Position numbers and translations under genes: made by a program | The notes under the pieces: generated by a model | What the model was told of the DNA's origin: nothing | The model's database searches: none | Seen by the model: the letters and a program-made list of their open reading frames with translations, nothing else | Part shown: one piece after another, positions 26,459-34,989 of the stretch | Layout: every line of letters begins with the position of its first letter | Position numbering within the stretch: the stretch's first letter is position 1 | Assembly: GCA_903886275.1 (NCBI GenBank) | Contig: CAISLN010000069.1 | Location: 1 to 64,000, forward strand | DNA length: 64,000 nt | DNA from: an uncultured beta proteobacterium | GTDB lineage: Bacteria; Pseudomonadota; Gammaproteobacteria; Burkholderiales; Burkholderiaceae_C | Reading direction: 5' to 3'

Positions 26459-27628
26459 ATGAAAACAGACCCGAGTTTACCCACCCCCCCCGATGCACCC
26501 GAAGCGCCCGGTCTTTTGGCCGCGCTGCAGGCGCGCATGGCAGCCGAGCTGGCGCAGTCCGGCGGCTGGCTGGGCTTTGACCGCTTCATGGAGCTGGCCC
26601 TGTACGCGCCCGGCCTGGGCTACTACGCCAATGGCTCCACCAAGTTTGGCCGCATGCCCCAGGGCCTGCGCCAGGGCGACGGCAGCGTGGCAGGCGCCGG
26701 CAGCGACTTTGTCACCGCCCCCGAGATGACGCCGCTGTTTGGCTACACCCTGGCCCATCCGGTGGCGCAGGCGCTGCAGGCCAGCGCCAGCTTCGAGATC
26801 TGGGAATTCGGTGCCGGCACCGGCGCCCTGGCACTGCAACTGCTCACCGCGCTCAAGGCCATGGGCCAGCGGGTGGACCGCTACACCATTGTGGACCTGT
26901 CGAGCAGCCTCAAAGAGCGCCAGCGCCAGACCCTGCAGGCGCACAGCGATGTGCTGCACTGGGCCGATGCCCTGCCCGAAGCCATGCAGGGCGTGGTGAT
27001 AGGCAACGAGGTGCTAGACGCCATGCCGGTCAAGCTGCTGGCCCGCACCAAGGGCCTGTGGCAGGAGCGCGGCGTGGTGCTGCAGGGCAGCACTTGGGCC
27101 TGGGAAGACCGCCCCACCGAACTGCGCCCGCCGCTCGATATCGAAGGCGAGCACGACTACCTGAGCGAAATCCATCCCCAGGGCGAGGCCTTTGTGCGCA
27201 CATTGGGCGACCGGCTTGAGAGGGGCGCCATCTTCTTGCTGGACTATGGTTTCCCGGAAGGCGAGTACTACCACCCGCAGCGCCACATGGGCACCGTGAT
27301 GTGCCACCGCGCCCATGTGGCCGATACCGATCCGCTAGACGCCGTGGGACTCAAAGACATCACCGCCCATGTGAACTTCACCGGTGTGGCGGTGGCAGCG
27401 CAAGAGGCCGGCCTGGAGCTGCTGGGATACACCTGCCAGGCCCACTTTTTGATGAACTGCGGCATCGTGGAGCTGATGCAAAACGCCTCCCTGCCCGAGA
27501 GGGTGGCGGCGCAAAAGCTGATTCTGGAACATGAGATGGGCGAATTTTTCAAGGTCATAGGCTTCGCCCGGGGCGCGGACTTTGACTGCATGGGCTTTGC
27601 CAATGGCGACCGCAGCCACCGGCTTTAA
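26459..27628 (+). CDS. SAM-dependent methyltransferase, MidA/NDUFAF7 (COG1565) family
   Basis: 389 residues from ATG 26459. Family features are FDRFMELALYAPGLGYYANG, FVTAPEMTPLFGYTLA, SAM-binding WEFGAGTGALALQLL (about 115-129), VIGNEVLDAMPV and LLDYGFPEGEYYHPQRHMGTVMCHRAH. In mitochondria the family methylates an Arg of complex I subunit NDUFS2; the bacterial role is not settled. A C8 tract lies near codons 9-11. It is divergent from the second SDR with only 19 bp between starts, so each promoter must lie inside the other gene or be shared. Confidence 0.93.
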   Translation: MKTDPSLPTPPDAPEAPGLLAALQARMAAELAQSGGWLGFDRFMELALYAPGLGYYANGSTKFGRMPQGLRQGDGSVAGAGSDFVTAPEMTPLFGYTLAHPVAQALQASASFEIWEFGAGTGALALQLLTALKAMGQRVDRYTIVDLSSSLKERQRQTLQAHSDVLHWADALPEAMQGVVIGNEVLDAMPVKLLARTKGLWQERGVVLQGSTWAWEDRPTELRPPLDIEGEHDYLSEIHPQGEAFVRTLGDRLERGAIFLLDYGFPEGEYYHPQRHMGTVMCHRAHVADTDPLDAVGLKDITAHVNFTGVAVAAQEAGLELLGYTCQAHFLMNCGIVELMQNASLPERVAAQKLILEHEMGEFFKVIGFARGADFDCMGFANGDRSHRL

Positions 27629-27691
27629 AAGGCCAGCCGCCAGGCTGCAGTGTCGCGCCCCAGTAAGCCCTTGCCGGTCAGGCGGGTTAGC

Positions 27692-28063
27692 ATGCTGGGC
27701 ATGAGCAGCAGCGCAAACACTTTTGAACGCAGCACCCGCCCCTGGGGCTGGTTTGAGACCCTGTTCGAAACCGCTGGCCACAAGATCAAACGCATAGGCG
27801 TCAACCCCGGCCAGCGGCTCAGCCTGCAGCGCCACCACCAGCGCGCCGAGCATTGGGTGGTGGTGCAGGGTACTGCCCATGTCACGCTGGGCGAGCAGAC
27901 CTTTGAGCTGGGTGTGGGTGGCCATTGCGACATTGCCCTGGGCCAGGTGCACCGCATTGCCAATCACACTTCGGAGCCGGTAGAAATTATCGAAGTACAG
28001 TTTGGCAGCTACCTGGGCGAGGACGACATCGAACGCCTGCAGGACAATTACGGACGACTTTGA
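27692..28063 (+). CDS. Stand-alone cupin, phosphomannose-isomerase type II C-terminal-like
   Basis: About 123 residues from ATG 27692 (27701 is also possible). It reads as the cupin half of mannose-6-phosphate isomerase/GDP-mannose pyrophosphorylase: RPWGWFETLFE, KRIGVNPGQRLSLQRHHQRAEHWVVVQGTAHVTLGEQTFELG, and IANHTSEPVEIIEVQFGSYLGEDDIERLQDNYGR. The HHQRAEHW metal-binding motif is intact. No nucleotidyltransferase domain is attached. It might be a mannose-6-phosphate isomerase or sugar-binding cupin. It lies 17 bp before the ROK kinase gene. Confidence 0.85.
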   Translation: MLGMSSSANTFERSTRPWGWFETLFETAGHKIKRIGVNPGQRLSLQRHHQRAEHWVVVQGTAHVTLGEQTFELGVGGHCDIALGQVHRIANHTSEPVEIIEVQFGSYLGEDDIERLQDNYGRL

Positions 28064-28080
28064 ATCACAACGAGAAAAGC

Positions 28081-29064
28081 ATGAACCAAGCCCATTTGCA
28101 AGCATTGATCCAACGCCCCGCAGGAGAAAAGCCCCTGGCCTGCGTAGACATAGGTGGCACCAAGGTGGCCGTCAGCATGGCCGACGCGCGCGGCATCAGC
28201 GCCAAAGTATCCGAGCCCACCGCCAAGGAGGGCGGCAACGACGCGCTGGCACTGCAAATCATCCGCCTGATCGGCGAAAGCTGCGCGCAGGCCGGCATTG
28301 CGGTGGCTGACGTGGGCGCGGTCGGTGTTTCGTCTTGCGGACCCTTTGTACTGAAGGACGGCTTGGTGGAACTGGCCGCCCCGAATATTTGCGGCGGCCT
28401 GGCCGGCAAGGCACGCGGCCTGCCCAATGACTGGATGAGCGCCCTGCTGGAGGCGCCGCTGCGCGCCGCCTTCCCCCATGTGCGGGTGGAAAACGATGGC
28501 GTGGGCGCGCTGGAGGCCGAGCGCCGCTGGGGTGCGCTGCAAGGCGTTGCCAACTGCGCCTATGTCACCTGGAGCACCGGCATCGGCATGGGCGTCTGCG
28601 TGGACGGCCATATCCTGCGCGGCAAGAACGGCAATGCCGGGCATCTGGGCCACACCTTTGTCGTGGAAAACAACGAGGCCCTGTGCGGCTGCGGTCTGCT
28701 CGGCGATGTGGAGGCCCTGGTGGCCGGCAACGCCATACCCAGGCGCTTTGCGGCGCAGGGCTACGCCGATGCCTCGGCCCTTTTCAACGCGGCGCGCGCG
28801 GGCGATGCACAGGCCATCGCCCTGATCGACACGCTGTGCAATGTGATGGGCCGCGCCCTGTTCAACGTCACCGCCCTGTTTGACCTGGAGCGCATCTCGC
28901 TGGGGGGCAGCGTGTTCTGGCACAACCAGGACTACCTGCTGCCGCGCCTGAAGCTCTTCATGCAGGGCAAGCTGCCAGCCCTCACCAACGGTCTGGAAAT
29001 TGTGCCCGCCGGCCTGGGCGAAAGCGTGGGCGACCTGGCCGCGCTGGCGCTGGTGATGCGATAG
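28081..29064 (+). CDS. ROK-family sugar kinase
   Basis: 327 residues from ATG 28081. ATP-binding CVDIGGTKVAVS (about 21-32), catalytic-region VENDGVGALEAERRWGA, YVTWSTGIGMGVCVDGHILRG and GNAGHLGHTFV are ROK hallmarks. The usual CxCGxxGCxE zinc-binding loop reads CGCGLLGDVE, so the last Cys is replaced by Asp and zinc binding may be altered. It could be a glucokinase, N-acetylglucosamine or N-acetylmannosamine kinase. It forms a likely transcript with the cupin and MidA genes. The kinase needed by the amino-sugar locus at 13.8-20.7 kb is missing there and this gene could supply it. Confidence 0.88.
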   Translation: MNQAHLQALIQRPAGEKPLACVDIGGTKVAVSMADARGISAKVSEPTAKEGGNDALALQIIRLIGESCAQAGIAVADVGAVGVSSCGPFVLKDGLVELAAPNICGGLAGKARGLPNDWMSALLEAPLRAAFPHVRVENDGVGALEAERRWGALQGVANCAYVTWSTGIGMGVCVDGHILRGKNGNAGHLGHTFVVENNEALCGCGLLGDVEALVAGNAIPRRFAAQGYADASALFNAARAGDAQAIALIDTLCNVMGRALFNVTALFDLERISLGGSVFWHNQDYLLPRLKLFMQGKLPALTNGLEIVPAGLGESVGDLAALALVMR

Positions 29065-29226
29065 GCGCAGCGCCACCTCCAAGGTAAAAGCGAAGGCCTG
29101 GCGGGCCGACAAGGTGCCGCTTGGGTTTGGAACTGCCATCCGATCTGGGGAAAAACGATCCCCTCGCTTGTGTTTAGCTGATGTCTATCAGTACCGGCGC
29201 ATCTCTTATGGAGAGAATGCCGGTTC
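29065..29226 (+). promoter_or_regulatory. Leader before the copper-linked DUF2946/OprC genes
   Basis: 162 bp with no coding potential. A CTCT-TATG-GAGAG inverted repeat at about 29201-29213 lies 15-25 bp before the DUF2946 start and may be a regulator site or just the ribosome-binding region. Confidence 0.35.
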
Positions 29227-29589
29227 ATGCCGTTTTTCCACGCCCTTCGTTCCTCCCCCTGGCTTTCCCGTCTGACCCTGCTGTGGTTTGCGTTGACGCT
29301 GGCTGCGGCAATCGCGGCGCCGGTCATCCATCCGCAAAGCGAGTTGGTGATTTGCTCCGGCCTGGGCATGCAAAGGGTGCTGATCGATGGGGACGGCACC
29401 GTTACAAGCAGTGCGGTGGCGGGCATCTCCTGCCCCCTGTGTCTCATGGGCGGTGCTCCTGCACCAACCACCGTGCCGCTTGTGGCCCCGGTGCAGGCGC
29501 TTGGCCCTGTGGTGCCCTGCGCGCAAACTGCCCACATTGCGCGCTTCCATGCCACGCCGCCCCCGGCGCGTGGACCCCCTCGCCTCTGA
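29227..29589 (+). CDS. DUF2946 family protein, copper-receptor-associated
   Basis: 120 residues with an N-terminal hydrophobic helix (about 14-35) acting as signal anchor. The core carries the DUF2946 hallmark CPLC (Cys about 69 and 72) followed by a Pro-rich end. The family often sits beside TonB-dependent copper receptors, as here, and the Cys pair suggests copper handling in the periplasm. Function is unproven. The oprC-like gene follows after 143 bp containing a large hairpin. Confidence 0.72.
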   Translation: MPFFHALRSSPWLSRLTLLWFALTLAAAIAAPVIHPQSELVICSGLGMQRVLIDGDGTVTSSAVAGISCPLCLMGGAPAPTTVPLVAPVQALGPVVPCAQTAHIARFHATPPPARGPPRL

Positions 29590-29638
29590 TTCTCCCGTTT
29601 GAAGAGCGCTAAGCGCTAACTGCAGCAGCCATCGAGTT

Positions 29639-29698
29639 GCGCCATAGGCGCGCGCGCTGGTTTTGCTCGGCACCGAATCGGCGCGCGCCTATAGCGCC
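29639..29698 (+). repeat. Large GC hairpin between DUF2946 and oprC-like genes
   Basis: Left arm 29639-29655 and right arm 29681-29698 form a near-perfect 16-bp stem, sharing CATAGGCGCGCGC with one C/T change, and a loop of about 25 nt. It sits 34 bp before the receptor ATG. It has no T-run, so it is more likely a leader structure or mRNA-stability element than an intrinsic terminator. Confidence 0.55.
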
Positions 29699-29732
29699 TT
29701 GCATATCCATTGAACCCCTACCGGCAATCACC

Positions 29733-31979
29733 ATGTCACACCCAAACCTTACCGAATTCACACGCGCCATGGCGCTCGCCTTGCCAAGCCTGCTGTGTGC
29801 CCACGCGCAAGCAGCCGACAGCGCAACGGGCCTGTTGCCAAGCGTCACCGTAAAAAGCACCGCCCTGGACAGCGAGCAGGCGGGCACGCCAACCGTCTTG
29901 AAGCAGCCCGCCTGGGCAGCCAAGGTCTCGGCCACCAGCGACACCGCAGATTTGCTCTCCGATATACCGGGCCTGGGCATCAACGCCGCAGGTGGCGTGT
30001 CCGGCCTGCCCTCCATCCATGGGCTGGCCGATGACCGCCTGCGCATCCAGGTCGATGGCATGGACCTGATTGCCTCCTGCCCCAACCACATGAACCCGGC
30101 GCTCTCCTACATAGACCCCAGCAACCTGGGCCTGCTCAAGGTCTACGCCGGCATCACACCGGTCAGCGCCGGTGGCGACTCGATTGGCGGCACCATCCTT
30201 GCCGAGTCACGTGCGCCGGAGTTCGCCGCGCAAGGCCAGGCCGCCGTCACCACAGGCGAAGTGGGCGCCTTCTACCGCAGCAACAACCAGGCCAGCGGCG
30301 CCAACCTGTCGGCCCGCTATGCCAGCGATGCCTTCCACATCGGCTACAGCGCCTCCACCAGCCAGGCCGACAACTACCGCGCCGGTGCTGACTTCAAGAG
30401 CTACGACTTCACCGGGCGTGTCGGCCACAACTTGCCACGCAACGAAGTGGGCTCCAGCGCGTACGAGACACGCAACCAAAGTCTGGCGCTGGCCTTTAAA
30501 AAAGAGAACCACCTGTTTGAGGCCCGACTGGGCCAGCAGGACATGCCCGCGCAGCAATACCCGAACCAGCGCATGGACCTGCTCAAGAACCAGCAGAGCA
30601 GCGTCAACCTGCGCTACAGCGGCGCCTTTGACTGGGGCACGCTGCAGGCCAGGGCCTATCAGGAGCAGGTAGACCACTTCATGGACTTTGGCGAGGACAA
30701 GCAATTCCAATACGCGACCGCACCAGGCATGCCCATGCATACAGAGGGCAAAACGACCGGTGCCAGCGTCAAGGCGGAGATCGCGCTGAATCCTCAAGAC
30801 CTTTTGCGCGTGGGCCTGGAGACCCAGCAGTACCAACTCAACGACTGGTGGCCCGCATCGGGAACGGGAGGAATGTCACCGGGAACCTTCTGGAACATCA
30901 AAGACGGCCGACGCGATCGCAGCGCGCTCTTTGCCGAATGGGAGGCGCAACAGAGCACGCAATGGATGACCCTGCTGGGGCTCCGTGTGGAACAGGTTTC
31001 AACGGATGCGGGCAATGCACAGGGCTACAACTCCAAGACCAATGGCATGGCCCCGATGTTCAACTACCAAATGCGCGACGGCAATGCGTTCAACGCCCAA
31101 CAACATGCCCATACCGACAACAACCTGGACCTGAGCGCGCTGGCCACCTACCAGGCCAACGCGAACTACGACCTAGCGTTTGGCTTTGAGCACAAGGTGC
31201 GTTCGCCCAACCTCTATGAGCGCTACACCTGGTCCACCTGGAGCATGGCAGCGGTGATGAACAACTTTGTGGGCGACGGCAATGGCTATGTCGGCAACAT
31301 CAACCTGAAACCGGAGCAGGCCAACAAACTATCTGCCACCTTTGACTGGCATGCCACCGACAAGCGCTGGGGCCTCAAGGCCACGCCGTTCTATACGCAG
31401 GTCACGGACTACATCGATGCCATGCAATGGAACGCTGGCACCAACGCGCCCGCCACCACGCCACTTGTGAACCAGTTCACGGTTCTTAAATACACCAACC
31501 AGTCGGCCCGCCTGTACGGCATCGACCTGTCCGGCCACCTGCCGCTGGCCAAGAACGACTGGGGCGTGTTCGGGCTCAAGGGTCTGTTGAACTACACCCG
31601 TGGCAGCAACCAAGACAGCGGCGAGGCGCTCTACAACGTCATGCCACTCAACGCCAAACTGGCCCTGACGCAACAAACGGGCGGCTGGGACAACAGCCTG
31701 GAACTGCTGCTGGTGCAGGACAAGAGCAATGTCTCTGGCGTGCGCAATGAAATCAAGACACCGGGCTACGGCCTGGTCCACGCGCGCGCCAGCTACACCT
31801 TGAGGCAGGTGCGTGTGGACTTCGGTGTGGAGAACCTGTTTGACAAGTTCTACTCCCTGCCAACCGGCGGCGCCTACACCGGCCAGGGCACCACCATGAG
31901 CCTCAACGGCATTGCCAACGGTATCGCCGTGCCCGGCATGGGCCGCTCGATCTACCTGGGTGTCCATGTGAAGTTCTAA
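29733..31979 (+). CDS. oprC: TonB-dependent copper receptor, OprC-like
   Basis: 748 residues from ATG 29733. A signal peptide (cleaved about residue 27, HAQAA) is followed by a plug domain and a 22-strand barrel ending in Phe (YLGVHVKF). The segment MDLIASCPNHMNPALSYIDP (about residues 110-129) matches OprC, where a Cys and a Met in a CxxxM arrangement bind copper; here Cys116 and Met120. It has the TonB-receptor plug text GLPSIHGLADDRLRIQVDG and VRVDFGVENLFDKFY near the C-terminus. It takes copper, or a copper complex, across the outer membrane with TonB energy. Expression is probably copper-responsive. Confidence 0.92.
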   Translation: MSHPNLTEFTRAMALALPSLLCAHAQAADSATGLLPSVTVKSTALDSEQAGTPTVLKQPAWAAKVSATSDTADLLSDIPGLGINAAGGVSGLPSIHGLADDRLRIQVDGMDLIASCPNHMNPALSYIDPSNLGLLKVYAGITPVSAGGDSIGGTILAESRAPEFAAQGQAAVTTGEVGAFYRSNNQASGANLSARYASDAFHIGYSASTSQADNYRAGADFKSYDFTGRVGHNLPRNEVGSSAYETRNQSLALAFKKENHLFEARLGQQDMPAQQYPNQRMDLLKNQQSSVNLRYSGAFDWGTLQARAYQEQVDHFMDFGEDKQFQYATAPGMPMHTEGKTTGASVKAEIALNPQDLLRVGLETQQYQLNDWWPASGTGGMSPGTFWNIKDGRRDRSALFAEWEAQQSTQWMTLLGLRVEQVSTDAGNAQGYNSKTNGMAPMFNYQMRDGNAFNAQQHAHTDNNLDLSALATYQANANYDLAFGFEHKVRSPNLYERYTWSTWSMAAVMNNFVGDGNGYVGNINLKPEQANKLSATFDWHATDKRWGLKATPFYTQVTDYIDAMQWNAGTNAPATTPLVNQFTVLKYTNQSARLYGIDLSGHLPLAKNDWGVFGLKGLLNYTRGSNQDSGEALYNVMPLNAKLALTQQTGGWDNSLELLLVQDKSNVSGVRNEIKTPGYGLVHARASYTLRQVRVDFGVENLFDKFYSLPTGGAYTGQGTTMSLNGIANGIAVPGMGRSIYLGVHVKF

Positions 31980-31987
31980 ACCGTTTG

Positions 31988-32021
31988 CCGAACCGGGTCA
32001 GCCGCGCAGGGCCCGGTTCGG
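31988..32021. terminator. Hairpin between convergent oprC-like and sensor-kinase genes
   Basis: Perfect 10-bp arms CCGAACCGGG and CCCGGTTCGG with a 14-nt loop. It could stop transcription from both sides; the T-run is weak. Confidence 0.55.
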
Positions 32022-32043
32022 TTGGCAGGCCTTGCAAGCAGCG

Positions 32044-33315
32044 CTATGCAGGAACCGCAGGAACAATGATCCAGGCCTGCAAACCGCCGCCCGGGCGGGC
32101 ACTCAGGCTCACCGTCCAGCCATTGGCGCGCGCCAGCTCCTTCACAATCGCCAGGCCCAGGCCATTGCCCCCATGCACCGGACTGCGCGAGGCGTCGGCG
32201 CGGTGAAAGGGCAGGAACATCGCCTCGATTTGCTCTGCTGCAATGCCGGGGCCCCGGTCGAGCACGCCCATCCTGCATTGCCCATCGGCCAGCACCGCCA
32301 CCAGCTCCACTGGAGCCGTGCCGCCATAGCGGCGCGCATTTTGTAGCAGGTTGCCAAGCGCCCGGTGCATGGCAGACGCGGCGATAAGCACCCGGCCCGG
32401 TTCGCAACGCACCACCGCAACAAAATCCGGCGTTGAAAAGTCTTCGGCCAGTTCGTCCAGGAAGGGCGGCACATCCAGGCTGACGGGCGCTTCATGTTCG
32501 AGTCCGCGCGCCAGCTCCAGCACATTGCCTATCAGTTGGTTCATTTGTGCGATGTCGCGCTCAAGCCGCTCAATCAAGGCGGGCGTGGCGCCGGTCTTCA
32601 TGATTTCCAGCGCCAGGCGCATGCGCGCCAGCGGGGTGCGCAAATCATGCGATACACCGGCCAGCAGGGTGGTGCGCGCGCTGAGCAAATCGCTCACCTG
32701 CTGGGCCATGGCATTGAAGCGCCGGCTCAGGCTGGCGAGTTCGCGCGGGCCACTTTCTGGCAACCACAAAGGCGTGCCGCCCTCGCCGATCCGGGCGCTG
32801 GCCGCCTCCAGCCGGGCCAGCGGTTGGGTGATGCGCCTTGCCAACACATAGGCCAGGGCCAGCACAACGAAAAAGCCTCCCACCAGGCCAATCAGCAGGG
32901 CAATAAAGGGCTGGCTTGCAATGCGTGTTTTTTCCAGCCCGACCGCCAACTGTGCGTTGCCGCTGGGCACGTTGGCCCAATACCAGGTAAGGCCATCGGT
33001 TCGCTCGCTGAGCAGATGTTGCGCCACACCGGTGCGCCGCTCCAGTGCTTCTTCCAGCACATAAAAATAAAACGGATGCCATTCATCCGGACCCGCAATG
33101 GGGCTGGCGGGACGCAGGGCCAGGGCATGGCTGGTCAGCAATTCCTCCTCAAATGCAGGCCGCGTTTGTGGCGGCAGCTCGGACCAGGTCTGGGCCGACA
33201 GCACCATCAGTCCGGCCAGATCGTCCGCCGAGCGCCGCGCCAAGGGCAGCAACACATACAGCACCATGAGCGCGACCGTCAGCAACTCGATGGCGATAAA
33301 GGCAGCCGCCAGCAT
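32044..33315 (-). CDS. Sensor histidine kinase, EnvZ/RstB type
   Basis: 423 residues from the ATG at 33315. Sequence just before it (SLARQTTW) also looks like kinase N-terminus, so a non-ATG start slightly upstream is possible. First helix about residues 1-25, periplasmic domain about 110 residues, second helix about 140-160, HAMP, H-box LAGVSHDLRTPLARMRL (His about 223), then N-box LLQNARRYG and G2 GGNGLGLAIVKEL. It is the cognate partner of the upstream OmpR-type regulator, 35 bp away. It is the intact paralogue of the H-box remnant at 11914-11967. Confidence 0.94.
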   Translation of the reverse strand: MLAAAFIAIELLTVALMVLYVLLPLARRSADDLAGLMVLSAQTWSELPPQTRPAFEEELLTSHALALRPASPIAGPDEWHPFYFYVLEEALERRTGVAQHLLSERTDGLTWYWANVPSGNAQLAVGLEKTRIASQPFIALLIGLVGGFFVVLALAYVLARRITQPLARLEAASARIGEGGTPLWLPESGPRELASLSRRFNAMAQQVSDLLSARTTLLAGVSHDLRTPLARMRLALEIMKTGATPALIERLERDIAQMNQLIGNVLELARGLEHEAPVSLDVPPFLDELAEDFSTPDFVAVVRCEPGRVLIAASAMHRALGNLLQNARRYGGTAPVELVAVLADGQCRMGVLDRGPGIAAEQIEAMFLPFHRADASRSPVHGGNGLGLAIVKELARANGWTVSLSARPGGGLQAWIIVPAVPA

Positions 33316-33350
33316 CCAGGTGGTTTGCCGCGCCAGGCTGGGCGACTTGC

Positions 33351-34064
33351 TCAGGGGAAGCCCCCTTGCGGATTGAATAGATAGCCTTCCCCGCGCACCG
33401 TGCGGATATAGGCCGGTGCGCTGGCATCGACCTCGATCTTGCGGCGCAAGCGGGTCACGCGGTTGTCAATGCTGCGATCAAACGGATCGCGCTCATAGCC
33501 GCGCAGCAGGTCCACCAACAGGTCGCGCGAGAGCACGCGCTTGGGGTGCGCGACAAAGGCCGCCAGCAAATCAAATTCGCCACTGGTCACCTGCACCGCC
33601 TCGCCTTCGCGCAGCAAACGCCGCCCCGCAATATCCAGGGAAAACGGGCCAAACTGCGCATAGCCCTCGTCCACCGCAAGCGGTGTTGCGTTGCCACGGC
33701 GCAGCAGGGCGCGCAAACGTGCCAGCAGTTCGCGTGGACCAAAGGGCTTGGCCAGGTAGTCATCGGCGCCGACCTCCAGGCCGATCACCCGGTCCATTTC
33801 TTCGCCGCGTGCCGACAGCATCAGAATGGGCACCGCCATATGCGTGCGCAGGGCGCGCGTGAGTGACAGGCCGTCTTCACCGGGCAGCATCAGGTCGAGC
33901 ACGATGGCATCGGGCGCCCCCTGCGCGATCGCCGCCCGCATGGCCACACCGTCGGAGGCGGTCTGCACCTCAAAGCCATTGGCACCCAGATAGGTGCAAA
34001 GCAGTTCGCGCAGATCGGGGTCGTCATCGACAACAAGAACAAGGGGAGAGGTCGGGGCGGTCAT
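33351..34064 (-). CDS. OmpR-family response regulator
   Basis: 237 residues from ATG 34064. Receiver domain with VLVVDDDPDLRELL, acceptor Asp about 57 in LDLMLPGEDG, conserved Lys in DDYLAKPFGPREL. C-terminal winged helix: LTSGEFDLL-type text (VTSGEFDLLAAFVAHPKRVLSRDLLVDLL), DRSIDNRVTRLRRKIE and YIRTVRGEGYLF. It is divergent from three small exported proteins, and a perfect 12-bp tandem repeat lies between, which is the usual form of an OmpR-family site. Confidence 0.96.
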   Translation of the reverse strand: MTAPTSPLVLVVDDDPDLRELLCTYLGANGFEVQTASDGVAMRAAIAQGAPDAIVLDLMLPGEDGLSLTRALRTHMAVPILMLSARGEEMDRVIGLEVGADDYLAKPFGPRELLARLRALLRRGNATPLAVDEGYAQFGPFSLDIAGRRLLREGEAVQVTSGEFDLLAAFVAHPKRVLSRDLLVDLLRGYERDPFDRSIDNRVTRLRRKIEVDASAPAYIRTVRGEGYLFNPQGGFP

Positions 34065-34084
34065 GGTGGCGCTCAGTTTACGCG

Positions 34085-34108
34085 CTGTGTACGCTTCTGT
34101 GTACGCTA
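34085..34108. promoter_or_regulatory. Tandem 12-bp repeat, candidate OmpR-family operator
   Basis: Two adjacent copies of CTGTGTACGCT followed by T then A, directly between the regulator gene and the small exported proteins. OmpR-family dimers bind direct repeats spaced about one helical turn. The same spot is absent from the decayed copy at 11.9-12.1 kb. Confidence 0.6.
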
Positions 34109-34205
34109 TCAAACCGACGGCGACAAACCGATACACAAGGCCCTGTGCTTGACATGCTGCCGCGACACAGGCGGCGCACCATACAAACACCCGAAAGCAA
34201 TCACC

Positions 34206-34511
34206 ATGAACAAGCGCACTTTCCTCCTCTCCTGGCTGATGGCAAGCCTTTCGGTCTCTGCACAGACCTTGCCAGCGCGTCCAGCCGGTGCGCTGCCAAG
34301 TTTGCACAATCCTTCGCAGCCTGCAAAGGCAGCGCCGGAAAAGGCCGCAGCGACCGAGCCAGAAAAGCTGCTGGAGTCGCCTGCGGCCCCGGCATTGCCA
34401 TCGGGCAGCAAAGTAGAGCAAGGCGATGCGCTGCCCTATGGCGCTGGCTTTGAGCGTCGCCAGCAGGGCATGGGCGCACATGGTGGCGGACGGGGCGGTC
34501 GTGGCAGGTAG
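34206..34511 (+). CDS. Small exported protein, Gly/Arg-rich C-terminus (trio member 1)
   Basis: 101 residues from ATG 34206. A Sec signal peptide (about 1-19, VSAQT) is followed by an Ala/Pro/Glu-rich middle and the end GMGAHGGGRGGRGR. No known domain. It is the first of three small secreted proteins divergent from the OmpR-type regulator, and the region 34122-34200 just upstream is conserved with the scar at 11981-12059, which implies that the leader matters. Function unknown. Confidence 0.68.
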   Translation: MNKRTFLLSWLMASLSVSAQTLPARPAGALPSLHNPSQPAKAAPEKAAATEPEKLLESPAAPALPSGSKVEQGDALPYGAGFERRQQGMGAHGGGRGGRGR

Positions 34512-34542
34512 TTTTCTTTATTCACTTTTTAGGAGAATCATC

Positions 34543-34833
34543 ATGAAATCATCCACTTTGTATTCCATCGCTCTGGTGAGCGCCCTGGCCTTTTCCTCTG
34601 TGGCATTTGCACAGGGCCGCAACGGTGCACCAGCCGGTGCCGGTGCCGGTGCTGGTGCAGGCGCGAAAAGCGCTGGAGCGCAGGGAGCGGGTGCAGGCGC
34701 GCAGGGTGGTGCAAGCACCGCCGGTACGCAAACCCGCATTCACACCCCCGGAACGGGTCTGCTTGAGGGTACAACGCCGCTGAAAACGCGCATCCACACG
34801 CCGGGCACAGGCCTGACTACGCCGACACCGTAG
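34543..34833 (+). CDS. Small exported Gly/Ala-rich repeat protein (trio member 2)
   Basis: 96 residues from ATG 34543 with AGGAGAA upstream. Clear signal peptide ending SVAFAQ. The mature protein is a Gly-Ala low-complexity stretch followed by two copies of TRIHTPGTGL, 18 residues apart. There is no Cys. It looks extracellular or envelope-associated and disordered. It is 31 bp after member 1. Confidence 0.7.
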   Translation: MKSSTLYSIALVSALAFSSVAFAQGRNGAPAGAGAGAGAGAKSAGAQGAGAGAQGGASTAGTQTRIHTPGTGLLEGTTPLKTRIHTPGTGLTTPTP

Positions 34834-34989
34834 TCCACAAAGTCCCACTGCCCAAACAGCAGGTATTGGCTGATATGGATAAAGGAAAGTCAGCCACTTC
34901 GCTGCCTGAGGGCATGGGGACTGCATGCGAAGGAGCGTGCACCGAACCCGGTTTGCACGCAGTTTTCCCCAGATTTTTAGGAGTTCAAA

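Noticed and set aside
34149-34205. In-frame ATG 57 bp upstream of trio member 1
   Set aside because: Adds Cys/Arg-rich text before the signal peptide, which must be N-terminal, and falls in the conserved leader.
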